Shown here: piece after piece, positions 50,667 to 62,661 of the stretch
How the letters are laid out: each line of letters opens with the position of its first letter
Numbering within the stretch: the stretch's first letter is position 1
From: Acanthosoma haemorrhoidale
Lineage: Eukaryota; Arthropoda; Insecta; Hemiptera; Acanthosomatidae
Direction of reading: 5' to 3'
Assembly (NCBI GenBank): GCA_930367205.1
Contig: OV884015.1
Coordinates: 81,520,841 to 81,584,840, forward strand
DNA length: 64,000 nt
Program-made: the position numbers and the translations under genes
The notes under the pieces: model-generated
Told to the model about the DNA's origin: nothing
What the model saw: only the letters and a program-made list of their open reading frames with translations
Databases searched by the model: none

Positions 50667-51233
50667 TTAAAAGAAGCTATAAGAGTTTTTCATCTGGGTA
50701 ATTTGCATATTTTGATTAGATTTGTATTCATCATCAAAAACTCTGTAATATTGCTCATTTTCAACTTCATGCCTACTTCTGTATGGTCGCAATGGAGAAA
50801 AAATGTTGGGATCCCGTAAAAGCCATTCATTCCACAATCCAAAATCATGGCCAAGTATCCACACCAAAAAACTGTGATTTGTATCCCCATCATAAGATAC
50901 TATTTGAATATTTATAACTATAAAATATTACAAATAGAAATGTAAAGTGAACAGAAACAATAATGACATAAATTCGTATTGAACCTGTTGAGGATATCTA
51001 AATGAACCCTCCTCAATGCCCAAAATACAGCAGAGAAGGAAAAAAAAAAAGAAGTTGGTAATAGATAAAACTTATGATTACCTGTGTTTTCTCATACTCT
51101 CAAATCAAGATGTGAAATCACTTTTAAATTAATTTAGTTTTTTTAAATCCATACCAATCCCAAAAGGGTAACACTTTTTATGGAGCAAGTCCAACAAACT
51201 ATATTCCTGGTACTTGAGAATCATTTCCTGTTC
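50667..51233 (-). CDS. two exons of an unidentified gene (3' end)
   Basis: A terminal exon at 50899-50667 and an upstream exon at 51233-51155 join through AG/GT sites with matching phase (one base plus two) into a single open frame of 103 residues ending in TAA. The joined text runs EQEMILKYQEYSLLDLLHKK, then CYPFGIVSYDGDTNHSFLVW, then ILGHDFGLWNEWLLRDPNIF. It is balanced, aromatic-rich and unlike the AT-driven frames around it. The 51233 acceptor has a weak pyrimidine tract, so that boundary is uncertain. I do not recognise the family. Further blocks upstream (52530-52390 and 53073-52810) may belong to the same gene, which would then point away from presenilin. Confidence 0.55.
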
Positions 51234-52389
51234 CTCATTTTAATTTTATTACCTCTGCTGTGTACACATAATTACAAATAAATATAAATTAGACAATATG
51301 TGAACCTCAGAGTTTCCAGGACGGTAGGAATAAAAATAAAATAAATCATAAGACAGGTTGACGCGTTTTGGCAAAAAAACTGATCTATACCCCATGAGAT
51401 TTAAATGAAATATCCTTATAATTACTAATGCCCCCTAAATACTTCAATTAATCAATAATCCTTTGTCAAAATAATATCAAGATATTTTTGCAAGATATAT
51501 ATAAATAATTGTTGTGTTTAAAACCCCAAAATACTCACAAATTTCTATCTTTTATTAACAATGACCCTTGTTTAATGCAAAATATGTTCTGAATTCATGG
51601 TAAGGAAGGTCACAAGGTATGTCACCAGTCATTAAGGCTGGCCAAACTTACACAGTATTAACATACTATACCCCATCCACTTTAAGTGTTTAATGAATGG
51701 TCACTATAAGCTTAAGTGGTAATACTAAACTGGTATGACTTTCCCTTCATTATTAGTTTTCAGTATTCTTGGCATAAGTATATTAAATATTGTGCTAGTG
51801 CTGAACATCGATTTGTATCTTAATTAATATCAATAATCATCACGAAATCTTACTCTATAAACTTTATTCTTTTCAATGAGCTATTCTAGTCTCCATGAAC
51901 CATCTTCAGATTATATTCCGATGTTGAGGGTCAGGCCCAATTAAGCTCCAGCACCAGACTGCTTTTGTTGGCGAATCCTAATTATACTAAAACTCCGTTT
52001 TGGGTTCTAATAAAATACTTTTTTTGTATAATACAACATTTACTGTGATTGTAGATTATGAAATGATATTAGTTTGTTTCACTATACCATTAGAAAATCA
52101 ATATTTTTGGTAAATTTCACTAGTTACAATGCCTCCTCATATAAATAGGGAGAACTTTGCATAAAATATGAAGAAAAATCAACAAAACTTAATAATTAGT
52201 AAATTAATTCTAAGACTGGTGGTCTTACCTACCTGTGTTGTTATTTCTTAATTGCAAGGTGTTGAACTTTATTAATTATAAAAATATATTTAAAATCGAT
52301 AAATTACAACAATTTATCAATGAGAATTTAACGATTCCACAACTGATCTTTTCAATGACCATAGTGAACCATGACATTAATGCATAAGT

Positions 52390-52530
52390 TCAGAAGTCAT
52401 GTGATAAATGACCAAGATAATCGGATGGAATTGATTCCTCTGGTACAAGCACTCCACGTTTTTTTTTTTTAAAGAATTTCATGATGCCTAATTGTGCATT
52501 GGTTGTATTATCATCTAGGAAAGAGTTTTT
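52390..52530 (-). CDS. coding-like block, possible exon of the unidentified gene
   Basis: Following an AG at 52532-52531 the minus strand is open with NSFLDDNTTNAQLGIMKFF, four lysines from a 12-A run, then RGVLVPEESIPSDYLGHLSH and a TGA stop at 52392-52390. The text looks like a real protein, not AT-rich noise. As it ends in a stop it would have to be a terminal exon, an alternative end, or a pseudogene part; no good donor site precedes the stop. Function unknown. Confidence 0.4.
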   Translation of the reverse strand, partial: KNSFLDDNTTNAQLGIMKFFKKKKRGVLVPEESIPSDYLGHLSHDF

Positions 52531-52809
52531 CTAATAATAATTTTTCAAATGTATTGTTTATCTGATTAATTCTAAAAACCAATGTTATTCCTATAAGAAA
52601 ACTATGAAGATAATTTTTTTAAGACAACTTTTTTTTGTAGCATTGGAAATTATCAAGTCAATTTATTACAGCTTCTTCTTCGGCAGGTTTCAGGAAAATT
52701 AAACCAATCTTATTTTACATCTGCAACCCTGGTTTGCATGGGGCTCCCTGATTTTAACAATCACCACTGGACAGTTAAAGCAATGTGGTTGAGTGATAAA
52801 TCTGAATAT

Positions 52810-53073
52810 CTACTGTCTAATTGTAATAAAACAATAACAGTAATATATTATATTTATATATTTCTTTATTTTTGGCCTGTCTGTAATGGTTAACATAAAT
52901 TCATTCATTTGTCGCTCTTTCCCATTAGCAAGGTCATCATTGAAATGATATATCCTGGGTTGGCTCTTAAAAAAGTTGCTCATCACAGAATCAAAAGCTT
53001 TACTAATTGAAGAATTTTTAAGAAGACTAGTTTCTATAGCTCCTTTTTTATCTGAAAGTCTTTGGTCCTTCTT
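52810..53073 (-). CDS. coding-like block, possible exon of the unidentified gene
   Basis: An 87-residue minus-strand frame without an early ATG runs from after a TAA at 53076-53074 to a TAG at 52812-52810. It reads KDQRLSDKKGAIETSLLKNS, then SISKAFDSVMSNFFKSQPRY, then IHFNDDLANGKERQMNEFML. The composition suggests coding, while its last 15 residues turn AT-driven, so the exon probably ends earlier. I see no clear donor there. It starts about 740 bases upstream of the presenilin ATG on the opposite strand. Confidence 0.4.
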   Translation of the reverse strand, partial: KKDQRLSDKKGAIETSLLKNSSISKAFDSVMSNFFKSQPRIYHFNDDLANGKERQMNEFMLTITDRPKIKKYINIIYYCYCFITIRQ

Positions 53074-53817
53074 TTATGTCACTTACTCTAAATACATGAT
53101 AAATATTTGAGCTTGCCCTTTTTCCAATAGTTAAAAATTAACATTGCCAATTGAGAGAACTACAAGATAATAAATTATATTTCTTATCAATTGTTTGTGT
53201 CTGAACACCCTCTGCAGTAACACACATGAAATAATAGATTCAATAAATGTTTGGAAATTAACCTACAACTAAGTCAACAATATACCAATTTTAAACTTAT
53301 TGTATTTTTTGAAAATTGAATATAACTTGATTCCATAAATACTATAATCAACTCTTTGACATGAAACTGACATATTATTTATAAGAATCGAACAGCTTTC
53401 TAAGCTAATATTGTGACGCACCCCTTTACTTCCCTGAAATATAATTTCATTTAAAAGAGTATAAAGTAAATCGAAAATGCATACAATACCTTCAGAGATT
53501 ATTTAATTGTGCTAGTTAATATGCCTATGATAGTTAATATCAATATAATTGATATAATTTTTCAAACGGTATACGGTCAATAAACGCCTACTTAAATACA
53601 TTTCGTATAAAGTGATTTTCAATGACAAATTAATTATAGAAAATCGCATGAAATTTAAACTATAAGACGAAGGAATCATTAAAATATATTTCTTTATGTA
53701 CATAATCTCATTGAAATTATTTTTTTAATTCATTCTACTTTGCTACACTGCTGAATGAGCAGGTTATATCTGTTGTTTGGTTACTCCTGTATCGACCGTA
53801 TAAGTTTGTTTACATGA

Positions 53818-55200
53818 ATGTCTCATAGTGATTCCGGCTCGGCCAACGAAGGTACCTGTCTAATGGATACTGTTGTCAATGAAGCCAGTTACTCAAGGAG
53901 GGCCGATTATGTTGGAAATTCTCAAGAACAGCGGAATAAGCGGAGGCCAGACAGGGGAGAAGGAGACCAAGATGCTTTAAGGAATAGAGGAGAACTTAAC
54001 AGAGGACGAACTCAAGTAGTGGATGAAGAGGAAGAGCTAAAGTATGGCGCTGCTCATGTGATAAAGCTTTTCGTACCCGTGTCTTTATGTCTTCTGGTGG
54101 TTGTATCTACCATGAACTCAGTGGAATTTTACAAAAAGAAAGATATTTATTTTGTATATACACCTTTTCATGAAGTTTCCAATGATCCGGGTGTTAAAAT
54201 ATGGGATGCTCTGGCAAATGCAGCGATTTTAATGGTTGTTATAGTTCTCATGACTGTGGTACTAATCCTGCTGTACAAATACAGGTTCTATAAAACGATA
54301 CATGGATGGCTTATACTTTCATCCCTTATTCTCTTATCGATATTTTCATATATTTATATACTTGAAGTACTAAGAGCTTACAGCGTCCCTTTTGATTACA
54401 TAACTCTAGGGATTGTTATGTGGAACTTTGGTTCAATGGGTTTGATAGTCATTCATTGGAAGGGACCGTTACGTTTACAGCAAGCTTATTTAATTTTCAT
54501 TGCTGCATTGATGGCTTTGATTTTTATTAAGTATCTACCTGAATGGACAACGTGGGTTGTACTAGGAGTTATTTCAATTTGGGACACATTTGCAGTTCTC
54601 ACACCTAAAGGCCCATTAAGGATTCTTGTCGAGACTGCCCAAGAACGAAATGAACAGATCTTCCCTGCTTTGATCTATTCGTCCACAGTGATGTACAGTC
54701 TGATGGCAACACCTACAGGTGGTGGTGATGAAGAGAGAGAAGAAAATCAAGCGACTAGTGAAACAACTTCTCCTGATACTCGAGCGGGGTTTACAGAAGA
54801 GTGGTCTGAAGGAATGGCTGCTAGAGTTGCGGAACGTCGAAGAATGATGAATGCTCATGCACAAAACGCTACAGCACCACCTGTTAGACCTCAACGTTCA
54901 TCACGCTGTCGAGTTGATGACGATGAGGAAAGAGGCGTTAAGTTAGGTCTTGGAGATTTTATTTTTTACAGTGTACTTGTTGGGAAGGCATCATCCTATG
55001 GTGACTGGAATACAACAATCGCATGCTTTGTTGCCATTCTTATTGGCCTTTCCTTGACATTGCTATTGCTAGCTATATTCAAGAAGGCTTTACCGGCTCT
55101 TCCTATCTCTATTACGTTTGGACTAATATTTTATTTTTGTACTCGGGAAATCGTTCAACCTTTTTTAGATATGTTAAACACTTCACAGGTGTTCATTTAA
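53818..55200 (+). CDS. Psn: presenilin, intronless, catalytic subunit of gamma-secretase
   Basis: Intramembrane aspartyl protease that cleaves Notch, APP-like and other single-pass substrates within gamma-secretase in endosomal and plasma membranes. The frame is 460 residues in one exon; TGA directly precedes the ATG in frame, so the start is firm. Residues 1-75 are hydrophilic and divergent. Conserved blocks follow: [16 protein letters not shown] (76-91), LYKYRFYK (152-159), [12 protein letters not shown] (214-225) and [11 protein letters not shown] (236-246). The TM6 catalytic motif reads [16 protein letters not shown] with Asp256; the family normally has Tyr before this Asp. [20 protein letters not shown] (268-287) leads into the variable cytosolic loop (about 297-370). 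The second catalytic motif [16 protein letters not shown] has Asp380, and the PALP motif is at 426-429. Both aspartates are present, so activity is expected. The lack of introns is unusual beside multi-exon neighbours and suggests a retrocopy or intron loss. Confidence 0.97.
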   Translation: MSHSDSGSANEGTCLMDTVVNEASYSRRADYVGNSQEQRNKRRPDRGEGDQDALRNRGELNRGRTQVVDEEEELKYGAAHVIKLFVPVSLCLLVVVSTMNSVEFYKKKDIYFVYTPFHEVSNDPGVKIWDALANAAILMVVIVLMTVVLILLYKYRFYKTIHGWLILSSLILLSIFSYIYILEVLRAYSVPFDYITLGIVMWNFGSMGLIVIHWKGPLRLQQAYLIFIAALMALIFIKYLPEWTTWVVLGVISIWDTFAVLTPKGPLRILVETAQERNEQIFPALIYSSTVMYSLMATPTGGGDEEREENQATSETTSPDTRAGFTEEWSEGMAARVAERRRMMNAHAQNATAPPVRPQRSSRCRVDDDEERGVKLGLGDFIFYSVLVGKASSYGDWNTTIACFVAILIGLSLTLLLLAIFKKALPALPISITFGLIFYFCTREIVQPFLDMLNTSQVFI

Positions 55201-55303
55201 AAGTGTTTTGCTGTTGAAGAGACTAATTTTTATGTAAGTCTTTCATATTACATTCTTTACTATATTAAGGTATTTTGTATTTACTCTAACCAAAGTAATT
55301 AGA

Positions 55304-55319
55304 AATAAAAATAAATAAA
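55304..55319 (+). terminator. polyadenylation signals of presenilin
   Basis: Overlapping AATAAA words begin 104 bases past the presenilin stop, in the stretch agaaataaaaataaataaat. They would give a short 3' UTR. The same A-rich run could also be the worn poly-A tail of a retrocopy. Confidence 0.6.
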
Positions 55320-57666
55320 TTTTTTATTAATTTATTTTTGTATCCAAACACTTGTAATTTTTTATATTAAATTAATAACTTATATTTTTATATCTTTTTG
55401 GTTTTAAAATCCTCTTTTTAAATTGACTAGCCATGCATCTAGCTTTCTATCATTCAGTTACAGTAGCTTGAAAATGCTGCCAAAAAAAATTATTTCAAAA
55501 TAATATGTATGAATTGCATAGATGAAATTGAATAAGCATTATCTTTTTTAATTACTCACATTTTTAAGTGACCTCATCAGCAATGACAACTTGTGCTTGG
55601 ACCCCATAGTATTTTTCCCGAGACAGCTACATTTATGTGAAATTTAGTGTATTACAACATAGTACAACAAAAAACAAGAGTATGTGTCTGACCTCAATGT
55701 TGTGTGTATTACCACCCAAAATGTTTTTATTGTAATTTTATAAGAATCTGGTGACAATTAAAAGTCAAATGTAATAATGCGGTACAATTAACTTATTATA
55801 ACTTCCATAAAAAATAATGACTGTGTTAATTTAACTATTAAAACTCGTAGTTCAAGAACTCACTTCAATTCAGTTTTGTTAATGAAAATAAACGTACTAA
55901 GATATAAGGCTGACCATCATTGTCGCTGTAGTCTAGATGGTAAATAGTTAGATTGCTACCAGGCGTTCACGTATTTATTTTCTAAGCGTAATTCATTACT
56001 TATTTATTCAAGTAACTATTCAATTTCCCCCTCATAAAGCTAAGTGAACCTCAACCAAAAACATCTCTCAGAAAAAAAATCTTAGGGAACCAACCCAATG
56101 TAGGTCGATTAGTTATTATTATAAATTGTTTAAAAACATATTGATAGATATTACTAAATTCTGGTCACTAGAATTAAATTCTGCAATCACTGTTAGCAGT
56201 GATGGACAGAAAAAAAAATGTTTTCAAGCCATTTACTTCCTTTTGTTTATTTATCTTTAGGAAAGGTTTCAATCCAATCAAGTTTTCAGATAATATATAC
56301 ATATATTTTAACACTCATCGTATAAAAGATGGCTCAAGGGTTTACGTTTTTGACAATGTCTATTATATAATTAAATCTAATAACAAAAATATAACAATAA
56401 TGCTTTCAAAATTACTATTGTTAGATAGAAAAAAAAAGGTCAATACTGAACATTACCGTGGCTCTGAATCGAACAGTAAACAAAAATAAATAATAGTCTT
56501 ATAACTTAATTTTATGTTAAAAATCACAAATACATGGTTTATTTATCAATTAACAAGTATTCTTGTTACTATTTACATCAAAAATATGTCATTTCAACAC
56601 TAATCAAAAAAACTCAAAGCCGTCATGAATGAATAACAACTATTTTTATGTAAATTAATAACAAATGAAGGTGGCATAATGTAAATATTTTAATTCCTGG
56701 TATAGACAATACCACTTCTCACTTTGTAAACAAATGGGACCATCAAATATTACTGGTAATAATTTAACATCTATAAAAATATTTTACAGAAACCCTATGA
56801 GGAAATTATTATAAATGTAATGAAAGGGTGACTTCAATTATCTACATTATATATAAATATTTAATAATATGTTTTTACAAAATAAAATTAATTTGGGCTT
56901 TTAACACAATCTATGTACTTTTGCTGTTTTTTAAATGAAAATTGATTAACATAAAATATTTACAAATAACAACTAGGTAAACATATAAGTTAATTGTATT
57001 ATATGTTTACCCTCAAATAGTTACAGCCTGTATACAAATGTATCAAATATATAATTATAAAATGAAATTGTACTTCAGAAATACATATAATAAATAAAGG
57101 CATATTCAATATATGAGCTAGTAACAAAATGGGAGGAATGAATAAATTTGTAGAAATGATTAACTACTTTTACTTTATTATTTTACAATAGTCCACAAAT
57201 CAAAGCAGTCATTTTTAAATAATGTTGTGTGTGCTCCTTCGAAATGTCCTTTTTACAGGAAAGTTGGGGGGCAGACGTTCATCACCTGTTGTTAATTGCC
57301 AAGTTGCACTCACTTCCTGGTGTCTATTTTGTGCACAGCCTTTATGCGTAAATGCCAGCCTTGACAACACCCATCATGATCTGATACATAATAAAATCCT
57401 CTTACAACATACATGTATATTATTAATAAACATCCTGAACTATTTGAAAGCAGAAAAAAAATTGTTACATTTATGATCAGCGGTTCATTATTTTAGTTCA
57501 AGCAAGGATATAAAGAGTGATATATTAAATTCAAAATGATTCTTAACTCTCTAAATATAGTTACTTCAGAACCTAATACCAACAAGGTATTTTGGGGAGG
57601 AAGACTATCATTTTACATTTTAAGTATTCCAGTAAAAAAAAAAATTAGAAAGCAAAGCAAAATTTG
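55320..57666. other. gene-less stretch
   Basis: AT-rich with no exon recognised. Frames at 56199-56489 and 57222-57476 have no domain. The 57222-57400 part is somewhat less AT-rich. Confidence 0.4.
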
Positions 57667-58311
57667 TTACTGTAAAACTCCCTAACTTTTTACTAAAAAA
57701 AAGGGGAATGGCAGAATGAGTAGTCAATGACAATGACGACTCTTTGACTGAAGGTGACATATCATCATATACTGAAAGTAAGTGAGGACAACATCCAAAG
57801 CTTCATCAATCGTCAATTGGATGATCATGACAGTGATACAGATGTTGAAGCAGTGAATTTATTAGTTCTATTCTTTCTTTTTGTGATGTTATATTTTCTT
57901 AAAATAATTTATTTAATTGTTATTATAGTATTTTTCTGATGTTTTCCATGTAAAAATTTATTTTTGAAGTATTGTAGGTCCTTCTGGCCATTTTTATAAT
58001 CTTTTTTGTAATAAATAAGATAGTAAAAACAGGTTTCTATTCATTCATTCAAAAAACTAAAAAAGCTTGTTCTTGATTGAAAATTTTGGTTAAAATTGCC
58101 AAGTATGGTAAAAGTTAGACTTTTTTTCCCATTATTTAACAAATAAAATGAGTAGAATCTAAAATAGGCACTACAACAATGTGACAGATCCACTGTGAGT
58201 AAGTTTTCTATGTAAAAAAGGGGGTGTCACTCCCCAATATGGCATGAAAAAAAATCCCCCCCTTCTATTTAGGCATAGAAATTTTTTTAAAGTTGGGGAG
58301 TTTTATGGTAA
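57667..58311. mobile_element. non-autonomous DNA transposon with terminal inverted repeats
   Basis: The left end TTACTGTAAAACTCCCTAAC (from 57667) and the reverse complement of the right end, TTACCATAAAACTCCCCAAC (from 58311), match at 17 of 20 positions, and the following TTT agrees as well. The interior (about 600 bases) contains short acidic text on the plus strand, NDNDDSLTEGDISSYTES near 57728-57782 and LDDHDSDTDVEAVN near 57815-57860. Such text is typical of the amino part of some transposases, but no catalytic domain is present. No clear target-site duplication is seen. The superfamily cannot be assigned from the ends alone. Confidence 0.6.
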
Positions 58312-58387
58312 ATTCATGATCAGCTGTTGATAATTACAGTTAAGGGGTAGTAAATAAACTATGATAATTTGGTTCGGTGTTAAGTTA

Positions 58388-58393
58388 TTTATT
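58388..58393 (-). terminator. candidate polyadenylation signal of TM9SF3
   Basis: AATAAA on the minus strand, about 325 bases past the TM9SF3 stop and just before the DNA transposon. Confidence 0.4.
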
Positions 58394-58715
58394 ACAATAA
58401 TACCCTTAACAGTTAGCCTGGTAATGACCACATGAGTACTTTAAAGTCACCACTCAATACAATTCAGAGTTACACAAAGTTTTTAGAAAAAACTGCACTT
58501 TTCACTAATGTGACACTTCCTTTTTCGTTCACAATAAGTGTCATTTGATTATTAAATACATTTGTCTTTGCAAAAAAAAAAACTACACAAATCGCTGAAT
58601 TTTGTTGCATTAAATTTAATTTGGTGTGAATATCTCTTCTGGTTAGATGACTTTGTGACATACCTTTGTTTGCTTTTTTGTATAAGTTATTACAAAATTA
58701 TACTTACATTTATTT

Positions 58716-61700
58716 TCAATCAATTTTCACAGTTGAATATATTTTTCTCACAAATACAGAGGTTCCTAGATAGCCGACTGTCCCGCACATCAAGCCTAAG
58801 GCTAGCGAAAATAATGCCATATATCCGAAATAGAAGGCTGTTTGGAACAAACCATACATCCTAAAAAATTACATATTAGTTTTAAATATTGATTTTAATT
58901 CGTTTTAGTTTAATGTTATTAACAACATAAAGGTATAATCAAACTATTTTAAAACACCATGCAAAATCAACTAACTACATAAACAAAACTAGCAGCTGCT
59001 ATCCAAGAAGTTACATTATCTACATTATTAGGTAACTTTTATTTAAATTACATGTAAATTTCTATAGCAAATTATATTAATATGAAATATTTTAAACAGG
59101 CTTTAAAAAAAAACTTATTTACTTACTTAGTTTTAAAGAAGAAATAATAAAATGAATAAAGGTAGACATAAACGGAGGTAGAGCCAGCTGCCAGAAAACT
59201 TGTCCACTGCCTGAAATCAAATAAAATCTTTAATTATTGAATAATAATTACAATAACAATAATTTTAAGGTTATGTCAAAATATTTGAGATACATCTCAA
59301 CCAAAAGGAGCCCTTACCATCGATAGTCTTCTGCATTGAGCAAGAAATATGTACATACAATGGTCACGCAAATGGTAACAATAATTAAAATTAGGAAAAC
59401 AAGCAGCATAAATCCATATACATAGTAGATTTTATAAGCCCAGAAAGAGGTAAAGATGAAGTACCTGCAATAAATAAAAAAATTAACATTATTCCTAATT
59501 CCTGGATTCTAATTTTTATGTAGAAATAACAAAGTTTAGGCAATGAACTAATTAAATATTAATAAGGGATGTGAGGTCTCAATACTAGAAACAAATTTAT
59601 TACTAGTCAATTGGTCATCATGGAATGACTCCGACTTTCCTTTTTAGATATCTTTTGACTATTTGGAAATATAGCTACAGTTATTAGAACAAATAGCAAG
59701 TTCCAAGGCTGGCTTTGGTGAATAGTTTTATTTTCTGCCAGACCTTTAGTCATCTATAAGCTTGTAATCCCTCGCACCAAGGGTCACCTAGTCTCTGTAA
59801 ATACGGGTATTGGGGCTTGTACCGATCCCAGCCTAGTACATGGAAAACGGAATATTTCGATCTATTGCGCAGTGTTCATAAATGTTTTGGTCATTCATGA
59901 GGAACATTTAAGGCCATAAATCTGTTGATAAAAAAAGACTTGTTAGTTTATGAGGTAATGTCTCCATTTTTCTTTTCCTCAGTACATTTTCTAGATTAAA
60001 GAGATTCAGCCTGAAAACTGTGAGTAGCCCTATAATTTAGTACCTGGCTTTAAGTGGAAACCACCTGGCTCTTTTTTCATCCTTTCATCCCCATGATTTC
60101 AAATTTTGGTTTTATGTAAAGGACTCAAAAAGCTTGGTAATTTATTAATAGTGTTTAATTGTAATTCTTAAAGTTAAAGTAATTATGATAAAGTCAGACT
60201 GCAATACTTGTAGGTATTGACCATAGACACTCTCTTTCAGAATAGAAAGCTCAGAGCACTACATAGAGCAGATACAAGTGATTTAAACTTTTCAATTCTA
60301 AATAATTATCAGTTTAATTTCTAAATATCAGTAGCAATGAACATTGATTATCATGCAAAAAATAATAAAAATGTATTAATTTCATACATTTCAATGAAGA
60401 TAGATCCAAAAGGAAGTATGCCTCCTAGAAATACAATGATGGTTGGTTCCATGAACCATTTCTTCTCTGGTATAGGCCTGGGTACAGCGTTCACTCTACA
60501 TGGATGGTCACTCTGGCCAGCAAGATTTCTACCGAGCACAGTGCCTACCAGTGTTAAGGGAAGAATCACAAAGAGGCAAATGCATGTCACAGCAACCTGT
60601 ATAAAAGAAGAATGTAGAACATATAAAAATTTCAGTTGATTAAACGTCGCTTATGACCATTTCAAATTAATTCAATAAACCACAAGCTTTCTTATATGAT
60701 TAACAATAACAAACATTCTTATTATAACTATTTATTTCAAAAAATTTTGCAACAGGTAACTTCGCTGATGTACATGTGTATATATTTTTCACTAGACAGT
60801 ACTTGCGGTATAGAAGCAATGCAGAAGGAAGAACATAAGATAGGATGTAATTTATAAATATTTCCCAGGGAAGCAGGTTTCGTTAAATTTTTTCGGGAAA
60901 ATTGTTGAACTTTGAAAAACTGGATTGAACTGAGTAAATATTGCCCTTTTTTTTGATAATATAATACTAATCTACTATTAATATATTGATAATATACAAG
61001 AAATTGAATCCTGAATGTGTTTTATGATTTTTTCAAACATAAACCAATTCATTAAAACTAAATATATATTTGTGAAAAATAAAGAAATTAATTTTTCAAG
61101 TAATGAAATGATTATGTATCATTTTTAAGTATGTTATGTCATCATTATTGGTATTTTTTATTATAAATTCTATTAAACAAATACCTCTGAATCGTTAAAT
61201 AAATTAAGTAAATAAGTTACTTTTGTAAACAAATGGTGGTTATACCAACTCAAAAATTTGTGTAGGTCTTACAGCAAAAGACTCACCATAGTCCCAAATG
61301 GAATAGCTCTTGACGCATGATAGTATATAGCTATGAAGTTGATGAAAAATGCTTTCCCACATACAAGAGCTGGAAGAAGAAAAGCAGAAAGGACCATTTG
61401 TTTTATCCATTGCTTGCCTCCGAGTCTTGCATACAAACCACCTCCAGTATAACCGTTTACAGGAGATGTTGCAGCATATACAAATATTGCTGTGCTCAGC
61501 AAAGAACCACGTCTTGAACAAAAAAATTTAATGTTACATCATATGCACATGTTACAACCTTGAGTTCCAATTTAACAGAAAATATTTCATCAAAATTTTA
61601 TTTTTTAAAAGTACTTACTCTGTATAAAGTTCTCCAAGAATTGCAAAAATAATCACTGCAAAAGTGACAACTGTCACCTGATACCCGGACCCAATCATAG

Positions 61701-62031
61701 CAGAAAATATCATAGTATAACCAGGTGGCCTGAAAACATCACCATGAACCTGTTTCCATCCATATTCATCACCAAGATCCTTTTCCTGATAAGAAATGAG
61801 GCAGTAACAATAAGAACCATTAATTTAAAACAAGACACCATAACAATAAAAACATAAATACAATTTTCAAGTATTATCAAAATTAAATAATTATTTTACC
61901 ATATCATCCAAATCATCATCTTTACTATATCTAGCATAATCTTTTCTAAGTGTCCTCATTAAAATCATAGAAACTAGTCCTACTAAGAATATCACCATCA
62001 TGAAACTGTTGAAAATACTGAACCAATGAAT
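58716..62031 (-). CDS. TM9SF3: TM9SF3, transmembrane 9 superfamily member 3 (nonaspanin), 3' part
   Basis: A multi-spanning protein of the Golgi and endosomal membranes, thought to aid sorting of other membrane proteins. Exons in transcript order are 62031-61900, 61785-61619, 61512-61287, 60596-60388, 59464-59318, 59210-59127 and 58860-58716. All sites are AG/GT and the phases fit, giving 369 residues and one stop. Conserved blocks: [129 protein letters not shown] and [14 protein letters not shown]. The C terminus, [10 protein letters not shown], is close to that of vertebrate TM9SF3, which separates it from TM9SF2 and TM9SF4. About 220 amino-terminal residues (signal peptide and luminal domain) are missing and must lie beyond the right edge, unless 63853-64000 contributes. 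Confidence 0.95.
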
Positions 62032-62251
62032 CTAAAAAAAAATTCATAAGAAACAATTTTAATCACAATACGTACATTTATATGCCTATATATACAATAA
62101 TGCTATAAATATGGTCTATACATAAAATCTAAATACTACTCACTGACTAATAGCTGAATCACAAGGCCTAGGAAGGATTTGCATTGTGATTCTTCTTGTA
62201 CAATAAATACAATAGGTATATAAGAAATTTAACTTCTAATTCTAAGAGACC

Positions 62252-62661
62252 TTAACCCATTTATCAATTTATTTCCAGGACAAGACATAGAGAACTGAAA
62301 TCTCACATGGCGGAGTATGACTGATATATCTAATGTTTACAGAGAAAAGATTTTAAAAAATCCATAATTTAAGGGGTATAAAGTCCAAAGCACGCTTTTC
62401 TCCTTATTTCTGCATGATACGATACTCCACCTACTAATCATAGATAGTAGGCCTTCTTTTCTTATAGAGGTACATTTAAGAAGAATTCAACTTCTAAGCA
62501 GCCTAACACTGGTGTCAGCTTATCCCATATTAGTCTTCTCACCTGATTGTGGCACACAAGTTAAAAAGTTTTCACAGCACACATTTTTTTTTTTTACATA
62601 AATTGATGGCCTAAATTTACATATATAATAAAATTCCTTGCAGTAAGACGTGTTGGGTTAA
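62252..62661. mobile_element. possible piggyBac-type MITE bounded by TTAACCCA
   Basis: TTAACCCA at 62252 and its inverse TGGGTTAA ending at 62661 bracket 410 bases without a coding frame, inside the intron upstream of the 61900-62031 exon of TM9SF3. PiggyBac-type elements insert at TTAA and begin CCC. Beyond the first eight bases the two ends do not match, so this may be coincidence, although a piggyBac transposase remnant lies immediately next to it. Confidence 0.3.

Noticed and set aside
54616..54894. 92-residue minus-strand frame inside presenilin
   Set aside because: A shadow of the presenilin coding strand.
60337..61531. Plus-strand and alternative minus-strand frames over TM9SF3 exons
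   Set aside because: Shadows of the TM9SF3 exons.
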